Position numbers and translations under genes: made by a program. Shown here in pieces: positions 1-7,839 of a stretch of 64,000 bases of DNA (its first letter is position 1; each line of letters opens with the position of its first letter). Under the pieces are notes generated by a model. It had not been told where the DNA came from, did not search any database, and saw only the letters and a list, made by a program, of their open reading frames with translations. Source of the stretch: Arthrobacter sp. Soil762 (lineage in GTDB: Bacteria > Actinomycetota > Actinomycetes > Actinomycetales > Micrococcaceae); assembly GCF_001428335.1 (NCBI RefSeq), contig NZ_LMSG01000001.1, positions 62,841 through 126,840 of the forward strand. The letters are read 5' to 3'.

Positions 1-378
1 CTTGAGGTCACGCCCGACCGGCTGCTGCCGGTGGCCACGCGGACGGTGGCGGGCCATCAGTTCGACTTCCGGGCGGCGCGGGCAATCGGCGGCACACAGA
101 TCGACCACGCCTTCACCGACCTTGAGTTCGACGACGGCGGCCGCGCCCACCTGATCGCCAGGGACCCCGGCGGAACCGGAGTGGGCATGGCCTGGGACCG
201 GGCATGCCCCTGGCTGCAGATACATACGGCAGACAAACCTGCCCCCGCAGCCAGCAGGCTGGGCCTGGCGGTTGAGCCGATGACATGTCCGCCGGACGCC
301 TTCAACAGCGGCCAGGACCTCGTACAGCTGGAGCCGGGCAGCAGCCACCAGGCCGGCTGGAGCATCTTCGCCGCCTGA
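1..378 (+). CDS. Aldose 1-epimerase-like protein, C-terminal part
   Basis: The reading frame is open from the first base and ends with TGA at 376-378, so only about the last 125 residues are present. The segment EPMTCPPDAFNSG followed by LVQLEPG is the typical C-terminal signature of galactose mutarotase-like (aldose 1-epimerase) proteins, which interconvert the alpha and beta anomers of sugars in the cytoplasm. The GTG at 31 is an internal codon and not the start. The gene runs convergently towards the RraA-like gene, and a long hairpin at 409-448 lies between them. The catalytic His and most of the beta-sandwich are outside the window, so the substrate cannot be judged. Confidence 0.85.
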   Translation, partial: LEVTPDRLLPVATRTVAGHQFDFRAARAIGGTQIDHAFTDLEFDDGGRAHLIARDPGGTGVGMAWDRACPWLQIHTADKPAPAASRLGLAVEPMTCPPDAFNSGQDLVQLEPGSSHQAGWSIFAA

Positions 379-408
379 TGCCGCGTGGTGGTGGCGTTGA
401 CACGCACA

Positions 409-448
409 GAAGCGGCCGGCCCCGGCAAACTGCCGGGCCGGCCGCTTC
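409..448. terminator. Bidirectional hairpin terminator
   Basis: An inverted repeat starting GAAGCGGCCGGCCC and ending GGGCCGGCCGCTTC closes an AAC loop, with a single bulged C in the left arm. It sits between two convergent genes. There is no strong T-run, which is common for actinobacterial terminators. It probably serves both the epimerase gene and the left-arm catabolic operon. Confidence 0.7.
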
Positions 449-494
449 AATGGACAAGCAGGTCAGTGCACAATCACGTCAGTGCATGCGCGGG

Positions 495-1121
495 TTAGTG
501 CGCCAGCAGCGTCTCGAGCGGTTCTCCCGCCGCGATCCGTGCCAGCAGCTCCGGCTCGGCCGCATCGGAGTCGAGCGCCTGCTCCAGGACAGCTGGCGCT
601 TCCTGCTGGGTCAGCACAATCACGCCGTTATCGTCGCCCAGCACCCAGTCGCCGGGGGCAACTTCCGCGCCCCCGCATGTCACGGGAACGTTGACCGCAG
701 ACTCCGTGCCGTGCAGGCGTTTGGTGGTGAGGCATGACGTGCCGCGGGCGAAGACCGGCAGGCCGGTGCTCCGCAGCTCCAGCAGGTCCGTTGCCACCCC
801 GTCCACCACGATGCCGGCGGCGCCCTGGGCCTTGGCGGCTGCGGCCGTCACTGCGCCGACGGGGGCATGGCGGCGATCGCCGTCCATGTCCACCACGAGC
901 ACCGCTCCGGGGTACAGCTCCAGCATCGCCCGGTTCATGGCGATCGCGTCATAGCCGACGATCCGGACGGTGACCGCAGGCCCGGCCACCTTCACGCCGT
1001 CCAGCAGCGACTGGATGGCCGGGTCAACGAATCCGTCTTCGAGGAAATGCCCGATGGTGGGGTAGCTGACGGCCTCCAGGCCAGCCAGGACCTGCGTGCC
1101 TGCGAGGACCTTGCTGCTCAC
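495..1121 (-). CDS. RraA-like / HMG-CHA aldolase family protein
   Basis: A 208-residue protein of the RraA superfamily, which includes the ribonuclease regulator RraA and class II pyruvate aldolases (4-hydroxy-4-methyl-2-oxoglutarate and 4-carboxy-4-hydroxy-2-oxoadipate aldolases). The glycine-rich core GAAGIVVDG around residue 100 matches the family. Where aldolases normally show a DG-x-x-R-D pattern this protein reads DGVATD: the metal-ligand Asp is kept but the Arg that holds the pyruvate carboxylate is Thr. It may therefore not be a standard aldolase. It is the last gene of a tight operon, since its ATG overlaps the ridA-like stop by four bases. Linkage to catabolic genes argues against an RNase-regulator role. 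Confidence 0.85.
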   Translation of the reverse strand: MSSKVLAGTQVLAGLEAVSYPTIGHFLEDGFVDPAIQSLLDGVKVAGPAVTVRIVGYDAIAMNRAMLELYPGAVLVVDMDGDRRHAPVGAVTAAAAKAQGAAGIVVDGVATDLLELRSTGLPVFARGTSCLTTKRLHGTESAVNVPVTCGGAEVAPGDWVLGDDNGVIVLTQQEAPAVLEQALDSDAAEPELLARIAAGEPLETLLAH

Positions 1122-1528
1122 TGTCCCGCCTCAGCCAGGACCGCAACACATTCGATTTCCAGGGAGACTCCCCAGAGGCTGACACAGACGGACGTGCGTG
1201 CCGGCTTTGCGTCGCCGAAGAACTCCGCGTAGACGCGGTTGTACTCCTCCAGCTGCCCCGGGTCGGTGAGGTAGGTGTTGACTTTGACCACATGGGCCAG
1301 GCCGGATCCGGCGGCCTCCAGCACTGCGGTGAGGTTCCGGAGTGTCTGGCGGACCTGTTCCTCGAACGTTTCCGGCTGGTTGTCCAGCCCCGTGATGGCG
1401 GGGATCTGACCGGCCGTGAAGACGAACCCGTTGGCCACCACTGCCTGGGAGAAAGGCCCGACGGCGGCCGCCCCGCCGGGGATCTCAGCGATCCGCAGGA
1501 TGGATCTGGCGGGGGAGGCTGCCGTCAC
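1118..1528 (-). CDS. RidA family (YjgF/UK114) imine/enamine deaminase-like protein
   Basis: A 136-residue protein with the RidA hallmarks VFTAGQIP near residue 35, HVVKVNTYLTD in the middle, the substrate-binding arginine in KPARTSV, and the terminal EIECVA segment with its conserved Glu. RidA proteins form trimers that hydrolyse reactive enamine/imine intermediates to ketones and ammonia. Several subfamilies sit in catabolic operons and act on pathway intermediates. The gene overlaps both neighbours by four bases (MFS upstream, RraA-like downstream), so the three are almost surely co-translated. A pathway-specific deaminase role is inferred from that context. Confidence 0.9.
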   Translation of the reverse strand: MTAASPARSILRIAEIPGGAAAVGPFSQAVVANGFVFTAGQIPAITGLDNQPETFEEQVRQTLRNLTAVLEAAGSGLAHVVKVNTYLTDPGQLEEYNRVYAEFFGDAKPARTSVCVSLWGVSLEIECVAVLAEAGQ

Positions 1529-2877
1529 TTCGCCGCCGCCTCAACGGGGGACTCGTCGACGGCGTCGATGTTGCCGTAGCGGGTTTCCGTCAGGATCACG
1601 AGCGCCGCGAGCGAGACCAGGGAGGCTCCCATGATGTACCAGGCGATGGACGAACTCTGGTGCGTGACGCCCAGGAGCCAGGTGGTGATGAACGGTGTCG
1701 CGGCGCTGCCCAGGAGTCCTGAGAGCATGTACGCGACCGACAGGCCCGAGTAGCGGACCTTTGAACCGAACAGCTCGGCCAGGAACGTGGCGATGGGGCC
1801 GTAGTTGGCGGCGAACGCGGTCATCATGGCCAGGTAGGCGACGAAGAGGAGCGCCACAGACTTGGTGTCCATCATCCAGAACATCGGGAAGGCAAGGGCT
1901 GCCTCGGCTGCGACACCCGCGAAAATGATGGGTTTACGGCCGTATTTGTCGGAGAGGCGTCCGAAGAACGGGATGAGGAAGAGGCACAGGGCGCACGCGG
2001 CGAGGACCACCCACAGCATCAGGCTCTCGGAGTGGCCGAGTTCCTTCTTGCCGTAGGAGACGCCGGACGCCACCAGGAGCGTGAACGTGCTGCCCGTAGA
2101 GAGGGTGGCAACGCCGCCCAGGATGACCTGCTTCCAGTACTTGGCCATGAGGGCCGCGAACGGCAGCTTGGCTTTGGCGCCGGCATCCTTGACCGCCTGG
2201 AATGAGGGGGTCTCTTCAATGTGGAGCCGGATGTAGATGCCCACGGCCACCAGGAGCGCGGAGGCGAGGAACGGGATGCGCCAGCCCCAGCTGAGCAGTG
2301 CCTCGGTGCTGACGCTTGAGGCGACGATCAGGAAGGCCACGTTGGCGATCAGTGTTCCGGCGGGCACTCCCACCTGGACCAGGGAACCGTAGAACCCGCG
2401 CTGTGAGGCGGGTGCATGTTCCACTGTCATCAGCACGGCCCCGCCCCACTCGCCGCCCAGGGCCAGGCCCTGGATGACGCGGAGGAAGAGGAGGAGCACC
2501 GGGGCCATGATGCCGATGCTGTTGTAGTCCGGCAGCAGTCCGATGGCGAACGTGGCGGCGCCCATGGTCAGGAGCGAGATCAGGAGCATGGACTTGCGTC
2601 CCAGCCTGTCCCCGAAGTGGCCGAAGATGATGGCACCCACCATGCGGGCGATGTAGGCCGAGGCGAACGTGCCGAATGCGAGCATGGTGCCCACCAGCGG
2701 GTCGAAGCTGGGGAAGAAGATTTTGTTGAAGACGAGCGCGGATGCTGTTCCGAAAACGAAGAGGTCGTACCACTCGACGGTGGTGCCGATGACGCTGGCG
2801 AGGGCGATCTTGCGCATTTTTGTGAGGTCCAGCCGTGCCGTAGCAGCGGCGGTGGTGGTATTTACCATGTTGGCCAT
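1525..2877 (-). CDS. MFS transporter, metabolite:H+ symporter (MHS) type
   Basis: A 450-residue membrane protein with about 12 transmembrane helices. The features EWYDLFVFG near the first helix, GDRLGRK in the loop between helices 2 and 3, and the LRVIQGLALGGEWGGA stretch are typical of the MHS branch (ShiA, ProP, citrate and dicarboxylate carriers). These import organic acids or betaines with protons. The start has a good ribosome site (TGGAGAA) seven bases upstream. It heads the operon MFS - RidA - RraA-like. A CRP-like box lies upstream at 2936-2951. It is related to the second MHS gene at 4877-6211, and both probably serve the same catabolic island. Confidence 0.9.
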   Translation of the reverse strand: MANMVNTTTAAATARLDLTKMRKIALASVIGTTVEWYDLFVFGTASALVFNKIFFPSFDPLVGTMLAFGTFASAYIARMVGAIIFGHFGDRLGRKSMLLISLLTMGAATFAIGLLPDYNSIGIMAPVLLLFLRVIQGLALGGEWGGAVLMTVEHAPASQRGFYGSLVQVGVPAGTLIANVAFLIVASSVSTEALLSWGWRIPFLASALLVAVGIYIRLHIEETPSFQAVKDAGAKAKLPFAALMAKYWKQVILGGVATLSTGSTFTLLVASGVSYGKKELGHSESLMLWVVLAACALCLFLIPFFGRLSDKYGRKPIIFAGVAAEAALAFPMFWMMDTKSVALLFVAYLAMMTAFAANYGPIATFLAELFGSKVRYSGLSVAYMLSGLLGSAATPFITTWLLGVTHQSSSIAWYIMGASLVSLAALVILTETRYGNIDAVDESPVEAAAK

Positions 2878-2935
2878 CAGTTCTCCAGATGGGGTGCGGG
2901 GACGATTGTCCGGTGCAGGTAGTTACCAACTATTC

Positions 2936-2951
2936 TGTGTCATCCATCACA
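2936..2951. promoter_or_regulatory. CRP/GlxR-like operator candidate
   Basis: The 16-mer TGTGTCATCCATCACA fits the CRP-family pattern TGTGA-N6-TCACA with one mismatch in the left half. It lies 59 bases before the start of the MHS transporter operon in an AT-richer intergenic stretch. A shorter inverted repeat, TGTGAGTTCACA, lies nearby at 2990-3001. A regulatory role is inferred, not shown. Confidence 0.4.
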
Positions 2952-3035
2952 GTTCAATGGCAAAAAATCCACCAGAAAACGCCGATAAATGTGAGTTCAC
3001 ACAAAACACCCCTCAGGGCATTAACGGGCCGCTAC

Positions 3036-3067
3036 GCGCAGGCCACCACCAGTCGGGTGGCCTGCGC
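3036..3067 (-). terminator. Hairpin terminator
   Basis: Twelve-base arms GCGCAGGCCACC and GGTGGCCTGCGC around an 8-base loop, starting 12 bases after the stop of the 117-residue minus-strand gene. No T-run follows on the minus strand. Its position suggests it ends that transcript and shields the MHS promoter region. Confidence 0.55.
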
Positions 3068-3079
3068 CGGATCAGTGCG

Positions 3080-3433
3080 TCACACCTGGGCAGAAAGTTC
3101 GTGCCGGGTCAGGCTCAGGTACACCTTTCCGTCTTCGACCCGGTTGATGGCATCAGCAGCCGCATAGGAGTCGCTGGCCCAGAATCCGCGGGCATCGATT
3201 TTGATGTAGCCCGAATGGAACAACCGCCGGGCCATCAGCTCCGGTACTTTCGGTTCCCTGCCGAAGACAGCACTCAGCCCGAGGTTGATCAAATCCTGTT
3301 CGGAAGCCGTGGCGGCTTCTTCGAACACTTCTGCCTTAATGTTGGGCGGAACGATGCGCTCAACGGCACCGATATCATCGCCCGACGCATCCACAACGCG
3401 CATTCCCTTGGACACGGATTCCAAGACGTCCAC
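3080..3433 (-). CDS. Hypothetical protein, 117 residues
   Basis: Starts with GTG behind a strong ribosome site (GGAGGA, six bases away). The N-terminal half, with GMRVVDASGDDIGAVERIV, resembles the short beta-barrel segments of PRC-barrel or DUF2171-like proteins, where a surface-exposed strand pair begins with 'MxVxDxxGxxIG'. The C-terminal half contains ARGFWASDSYAAADAINRVEDGKV. No signal peptide, membrane segment or catalytic motif is visible. It lies between the left-arm transporter and the PucR regulator on the same strand, but has its own ribosome site and terminator, so a link to the catabolic island is uncertain. Confidence 0.7.
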   Translation of the reverse strand: MDVLESVSKGMRVVDASGDDIGAVERIVPPNIKAEVFEEAATASEQDLINLGLSAVFGREPKVPELMARRLFHSGYIKIDARGFWASDSYAAADAINRVEDGKVYLSLTRHELSAQV

Positions 3434-3533
3434 GATCGTCCTCCTCCACTCAACTTCATTACGGCACCGTTGCGCCCCACGGTCAAGGGGATGTGGCTTG
3501 GGCAGGCGCTGCCAATAGTGGCGCTCGCAGACG

Positions 3534-4718
3534 TCAGGCCCACGCCACTACCAGCCTGGCAACCTGGGCGGGAACGGCGAGGTCGATCCCGGTCAGGTCC
3601 TGGAACCGGTTGAGCCGGTTGAGAATGGTGTTGCGGTGGCAGAAGAGGGCCTGGGCAGTGGTGGTGATGTTGCCTGTACACAGGAAATGGCGCACCGTCT
3701 CCTCCAGGCGTTCGCGTTCCCCGCCGCGGCACGGTGAGAGTGCCGCGTCCAGATCCGCCCACAGGTCCAGGCCGGCGTCCTGGAGCCGCTGCTTGGCCAG
3801 CCGGGCCCACGCCGCGGTGGCCGTCAGGGGTCCACGGTCCGATGGGTGGAGCAGCAGGGCCAGCCGCTCAGCGGTCCGGGCGGCCGACGGGAGGCCGCGC
3901 AGCCCGGAGAAGCTCTCCACATAGCCGCAGGGGATTCCGGCGATGCCGGCCGGGATGAACGGCCCCGCAGGTTGCCGTCCGCCGGCCGCTGGTTTACCCA
4001 ATGCCCAGAAGACGTACGTGCTGCCGCCGAACTCGTGGACAAAAAGCCGTTGCGAGGACTGGGGGCCCTGGGCAAACGCGCGGAGTGTGGCGGCTGCCTC
4101 GCCGCTGGCGGCCACAATCGAATAGTGGGCGTCAGGATCGGTGACCAGGGCGGCGGATGCCTGGCTGATGGTGTCCGCCGAGAGTTCCGATTTGCTGAAC
4201 AGCCGGGCGATGAATTCGCGCCGGATGTTGGATTCCTCCTGCGCCATGCGGACCCGTTCGGCCGAATAGCTCGAGTGTGTGTGCGCGGCGAATTCGTCCA
4301 CCACCCGCCACACCCGGTCCACCCGGGACGTGAGCAGCGCCGCGTCCTGGGGCTCGGAGATCTGCAGCAGGTCCTCCCACAGGATGCTGAAATCAAGCCG
4401 GACAGCCGAGGTGAGGGCTTCGGGTGAGATTCCGGCGCGGGCCCTTTTCGCGCCCAGCTCCAACGAGAACCGCATCAGTGAGTCTTGGTCGCCGTTGCGT
4501 CCGGACCGCTGCAGTTCCTTGTCGCGGAGCCCGTCCACCAGCCGGTGGAACGTTTCGCGCGCCGTATCCCGTAGTTCCGCCATCTCCACGGTGCTGCCGG
4601 AGTATTCGGGAATCTCCTGCACCCTCGCCAAAAACAGCTCGGTCAGTTCGTCAACGCGGCCATGCAGCCGCTCCACCAACTCTCCCCAACGGGCGCCATA
4701 ATCCTGATCATTGTGCAT
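3534..4718 (-). CDS. PucR/CdaR-type transcriptional regulator
   Basis: About 394 residues. The C-terminal 60 residues hold the PucR-type helix-turn-helix: HFLCTGNITTTAQALFCHRN followed by TILNRLNRFQDLTG. The N-terminal region (residues 1-160) is helical and resembles the RsbRD-like domain found in many PucR-family proteins. These regulators usually control purine, amino-acid or organic-acid catabolism from a divergent position. Here it is divergent from the transporter - ThDP - ALDH - hydrolase operon, which is its likely target. A GTG at 4724 is possible, but the TAGAAT complementary to 4725-4730 followed by six bases and ATG at 4718 suggests a leaderless start at 4718. Confidence 0.85.
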   Translation of the reverse strand: MHNDQDYGARWGELVERLHGRVDELTELFLARVQEIPEYSGSTVEMAELRDTARETFHRLVDGLRDKELQRSGRNGDQDSLMRFSLELGAKRARAGISPEALTSAVRLDFSILWEDLLQISEPQDAALLTSRVDRVWRVVDEFAAHTHSSYSAERVRMAQEESNIRREFIARLFSKSELSADTISQASAALVTDPDAHYSIVAASGEAAATLRAFAQGPQSSQRLFVHEFGGSTYVFWALGKPAAGGRQPAGPFIPAGIAGIPCGYVESFSGLRGLPSAARTAERLALLLHPSDRGPLTATAAWARLAKQRLQDAGLDLWADLDAALSPCRGGERERLEETVRHFLCTGNITTTAQALFCHRNTILNRLNRFQDLTGIDLAVPAQVARLVVAWA

Positions 4719-4802
4719 TTCCACATTCTAAGACCAATATCCCGTGGTGCATTGCTAGTTTTTTTGGGTGAACCTACTGGAAGAATGGAGTGAGGCCAAC
4801 GG

Positions 4803-4816
4803 GTGAGCCACATCAC
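4803..4816. promoter_or_regulatory. CRP/GlxR-like operator candidate
   Basis: GTGAGCCACATCAC matches the CRP-family half sites GTGA-N6-TCAC exactly. It lies 60 bases before the second MHS transporter start, in the region divergent from the PucR gene. Together with the box at 2936-2951 it suggests cAMP-receptor or GlxR control of both arms of the island. This is inferred from pattern and position only. Confidence 0.45.
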
Positions 4817-4876
4817 GCGGCAAGCGGCGAAAAGGGCGTGTTCGCAGCACCCGGTCCGAAACTATCTGGAGTAATC

Positions 4877-6211
4877 ATGGCAATCAACGACAGTACAGCG
4901 ACGGGCGTGGACCAGCAGGTCCCGCGCATCGCGGATGAGAGTGTCACCCGCAAGGTGGCCGTGGCAGCCCTGGTTGGCACAGCCCTCGAGTGGTACGACT
5001 TCTTCCTGTTCACCACCGCCGCGGCACTGGTGTTCAATGCCCAGTACTTCGTTTCCGACGACCCATTTGTGGCCGCCATGAGCTCGTTCGCCACGCTCGC
5101 TGTCGGCTTCGTGGCGCGCCCCATCGGCGGCTTCATCTTCGGCTCGCTCGGGGACAAGGTGGGCCGGAAAAAGATCCTGATGGTCACCATCGTGGGGATC
5201 GGGGTTGTGACCGGCCTGATCGGGCTCCTGCCGAACTACATGACCATCGGCGTCGCAGCTCCCATCATCCTGGTGGCGCTGCGCATCCTACAGGGCCTGG
5301 CAGTAGGCGGCGAGTGGAGCGGTGCGGTGATTATCGCCGTCGAAAACGCCCCCGTTGCCAAACGTGCACGCTACGCGGCCCTGCCGCAGATCGGTTCCCC
5401 GATCGGCACCATCCTTTCCTCCGGCGGCTTCTTCGGAATGCTGTACCTGGTGGGCCAGACCAATTTTGACGCCTGGGGCTGGCGGATCCCGTTCGTGGCG
5501 GCCATCCCGCTGCTGGCCATCTCTCTCTGGATCCGCAGCCGCCTCAGTGAATCCCCCGAATTCGAAGCCCTCATGGAAGCCGGCGAGACCGAACATGCGC
5601 CCATCCGTGGTGTCCTGAAAAACAGCTGGCGGCAGATCCTGGTGGGCATGTGCTCGGCGCTGCTTGGTATCGGCGGCTTCTACCTCATCACCAGCTTTGT
5701 GGTCTTCTACGGCACCAAGGTCCTCAAGATGCCCTACGAAACCCTTTTATTGGGCTCGCTCCTCGCCGCGGTCTTCGAGATCTTCGTCCTCATCTGGGCC
5801 GGACGCATGGGCGAGAAGTACGGTGCCAGCAAGGTGATCCTTTGGGGCGGCGTCGCTTCCGCGCTTGTGGCCGTCCCGGTCTTCCTGGCCATTAACACCG
5901 CGAACCCGGTGCTGGTCATCGGCGCCATGATCATCGGCGTGGCCACTCTGTCCATTCCCTACGCCGTCTCGGGCACAGCCCTGACGGCCCTTTTCGCCAC
6001 CCGTGTCCGCTACACCGGAGTAGCCATCACCTCCAATAGCGCCGGCGTTATTTCCGGTTTTATTCCACTCATCGCCACGGCCCTCGTGGCTGCCAGTGGC
6101 AACTCATTCTGGCCCGGGGCCATCATCCTGCTGGTCGTGTCGGTCCTGACCGCACTCTCAGGCCTGGTCCTGCCCGCCCTCAGTATCGAAGAAGAAGGTA
6201 TGAAGCATTGA
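4877..6211 (+). CDS. MFS transporter, MHS type (second copy)
   Basis: About 444 residues with 12 predicted membrane segments. It shows LEWYDFFLF in the first helix, GDKVGRKK in the loop between helices 2 and 3, and the LRILQGLAVGGEWSGA motif of MHS family carriers. An in-frame ATG exists at 4790, but ATG 4877 has a proper ribosome site (GGAG, five bases away) and begins where the family normally does. It is the first gene of a five-gene operon and its stop overlaps the next start by two bases. It probably imports the acid or amide substrate of the downstream enzymes. Confidence 0.9.
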   Translation: MAINDSTATGVDQQVPRIADESVTRKVAVAALVGTALEWYDFFLFTTAAALVFNAQYFVSDDPFVAAMSSFATLAVGFVARPIGGFIFGSLGDKVGRKKILMVTIVGIGVVTGLIGLLPNYMTIGVAAPIILVALRILQGLAVGGEWSGAVIIAVENAPVAKRARYAALPQIGSPIGTILSSGGFFGMLYLVGQTNFDAWGWRIPFVAAIPLLAISLWIRSRLSESPEFEALMEAGETEHAPIRGVLKNSWRQILVGMCSALLGIGGFYLITSFVVFYGTKVLKMPYETLLLGSLLAAVFEIFVLIWAGRMGEKYGASKVILWGGVASALVAVPVFLAINTANPVLVIGAMIIGVATLSIPYAVSGTALTALFATRVRYTGVAITSNSAGVISGFIPLIATALVAASGNSFWPGAIILLVVSVLTALSGLVLPALSIEEEGMKH

Positions 6212-7827
6212 GCACAACAACCACCGCCGGCCACCTGATCGTGGCCCAGCTCGAACGTGCCGGCGTCAAGCGGGTCTACGGCGTCCCCGGCGAAAGCTTC
6301 CTGGATGTCCTGGACGGTCTGCACGGCTCCTCCATTGAAATCGTGGTGACCAGGCATGAAGGCGGCGCCGGATTCATGGCCCTCGCCGAGGGCCGGCTCA
6401 CCGAGCTGCCCGGCGTGGCCATGGTGACCCGCGGCCCCGGTGCGGCCAACGCATTCATCGCCATCCACACCGCACACCAGGACGCCACCCCCATGATCCT
6501 CTTCGTGGGCCTCATCCCCGTGGCGGACCGCGGCCGCGAATCCTTCCAGGAATTCGACATCAACGCCTGGTTCGGCAGCACCGCCAAGAAAGTGGTAACG
6601 CTCGACGACGCCGCGTCCGCCGCCCGCGTCGTGGACGACGCCATCTTCACCGCAATGAGCGGACGCCCCGGACCGGTGGTGATCGGGCTTCCCGAAGACG
6701 TCCTGGTCCACGCGATTGAATCCGGGACTGTGGAACCGCGCAAGGTCTCCCGCCCGGCCCCGGCCGCGCCGGACCTGGCCGAACTGGAAGCCCGCCTCGC
6801 CGCCGCGAGCAAGCCCCTCATCGTGGTGGGCGGCGAAGGCTGGACCCAGGAATCCGGCGAAGCGCTGGCTGGCTGGGCTGCTCGTCACGGCGTCCCCGTC
6901 CTCGCGGATTTCCGCGCCTACGACGCAGTTCCGCACCACTCCGACGCCTACGCCGGCTTCCTCGGCTACGGCCGCAGCGACGCCAATGCGGCCCGGCTTG
7001 ACGCGGTGGACCTGATTGTCTTCCTCGGCTGCGTCCGCGGCGACGTTCTCTCCGACGGCTATACCCGCGGCCTCGACGCCCACACCGTAGTGGTCAACGC
7101 AGACGCCGACCTCCTGGGCCACTTCGGCCGGATGGACCAGCACATCACCGCAGACGTCACCGCATTTTCCATGGCGCTGGCAGGCATGGATTCCGCCGTG
7201 CGGCCGGCCGCCGGCTGGTTCGCCGACGCCCGTGCCGACTACCTCAAGTTTTCCTCCGCCCAGCCCGACGGGGGGACGGGTGTGGACCTCGGCGTTGTGA
7301 TGGAAATCCTCAAGCAGGAAATGGCCGACGACGCAGTCCTCACTTTCGGCGCCGGGAACCACGCCCTGTGGCCGGCCCGCTACCTGCAGCACAACAGCGC
7401 CAACTCCCTGGCGGCGCCCCGGAACGGCGCCATGGGCATGGGCATTCCGGCAGCGGTGGCCGCCTCGCTGGCCTACCCGGGCCGGCAGGTCATTTCGGTG
7501 GCCGGTGACGGCTGCTTCATGATGAACGGCCAGGAAATCGCCACTGCCATGGGCCACGGAGCGAAGTTCATCGTGCTGGTGGTGGACAACGGCATCTTTG
7601 CCACCATCCGCGAACACCAGGAAGCCCACTACCCGGGCCGCCCCTCCGGCACTCACATGACCAACCCGGACTTCGCTGCACTGGCCCGCTCTTACGGCGG
7701 CTACGGCGAGCGCATTGAGAAGGCGGAGGACTTCGCCGGTGCGTTCCGCCGCGCCGTCGAATCCGGTGTGCCCGCCGTGCTGCACCTGCCGCAGGATCCC
7801 ACCACCCGTTCCCCCAAGAGCAACTGA
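6208..7827 (+). CDS. Thiamine diphosphate-dependent enzyme (acetolactate synthase-like / 2-oxo acid decarboxylase)
   Basis: A 539-residue protein with the three-domain ThDP architecture. The cofactor-activating Glu is in TRHEGGAGFMA (about residue 50), and the ThDP/Mg motif GDGCF...DNG is at about residues 432-462. Family members carboligate pyruvate or decarboxylate 2-oxo acids such as benzoylformate. An IHTAHQD segment replaces the usual IATAYMD of acetolactate synthases, so biosynthesis of branched amino acids is unlikely. It starts at TTG 6208, overlapping the transporter stop, behind AAGAAGG. The aldehyde dehydrogenase follows directly, as expected if this enzyme makes an aldehyde from a 2-oxo acid. 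That pairing is inference. Confidence 0.88.
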   Translation: MSTTTTAGHLIVAQLERAGVKRVYGVPGESFLDVLDGLHGSSIEIVVTRHEGGAGFMALAEGRLTELPGVAMVTRGPGAANAFIAIHTAHQDATPMILFVGLIPVADRGRESFQEFDINAWFGSTAKKVVTLDDAASAARVVDDAIFTAMSGRPGPVVIGLPEDVLVHAIESGTVEPRKVSRPAPAAPDLAELEARLAAASKPLIVVGGEGWTQESGEALAGWAARHGVPVLADFRAYDAVPHHSDAYAGFLGYGRSDANAARLDAVDLIVFLGCVRGDVLSDGYTRGLDAHTVVVNADADLLGHFGRMDQHITADVTAFSMALAGMDSAVRPAAGWFADARADYLKFSSAQPDGGTGVDLGVVMEILKQEMADDAVLTFGAGNHALWPARYLQHNSANSLAAPRNGAMGMGIPAAVAASLAYPGRQVISVAGDGCFMMNGQEIATAMGHGAKFIVLVVDNGIFATIREHQEAHYPGRPSGTHMTNPDFAALARSYGGYGERIEKAEDFAGAFRRAVESGVPAVLHLPQDPTTRSPKSN

Positions 7828-7839
7828 CTGGAGCCCCAC

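Noticed and set aside
2990-3001. TGTGAGTTCACA as a second CRP box
   Set aside because: The half sites are separated by two bases instead of six, so it does not fit CRP geometry; kept only as an inverted repeat of unknown meaning.
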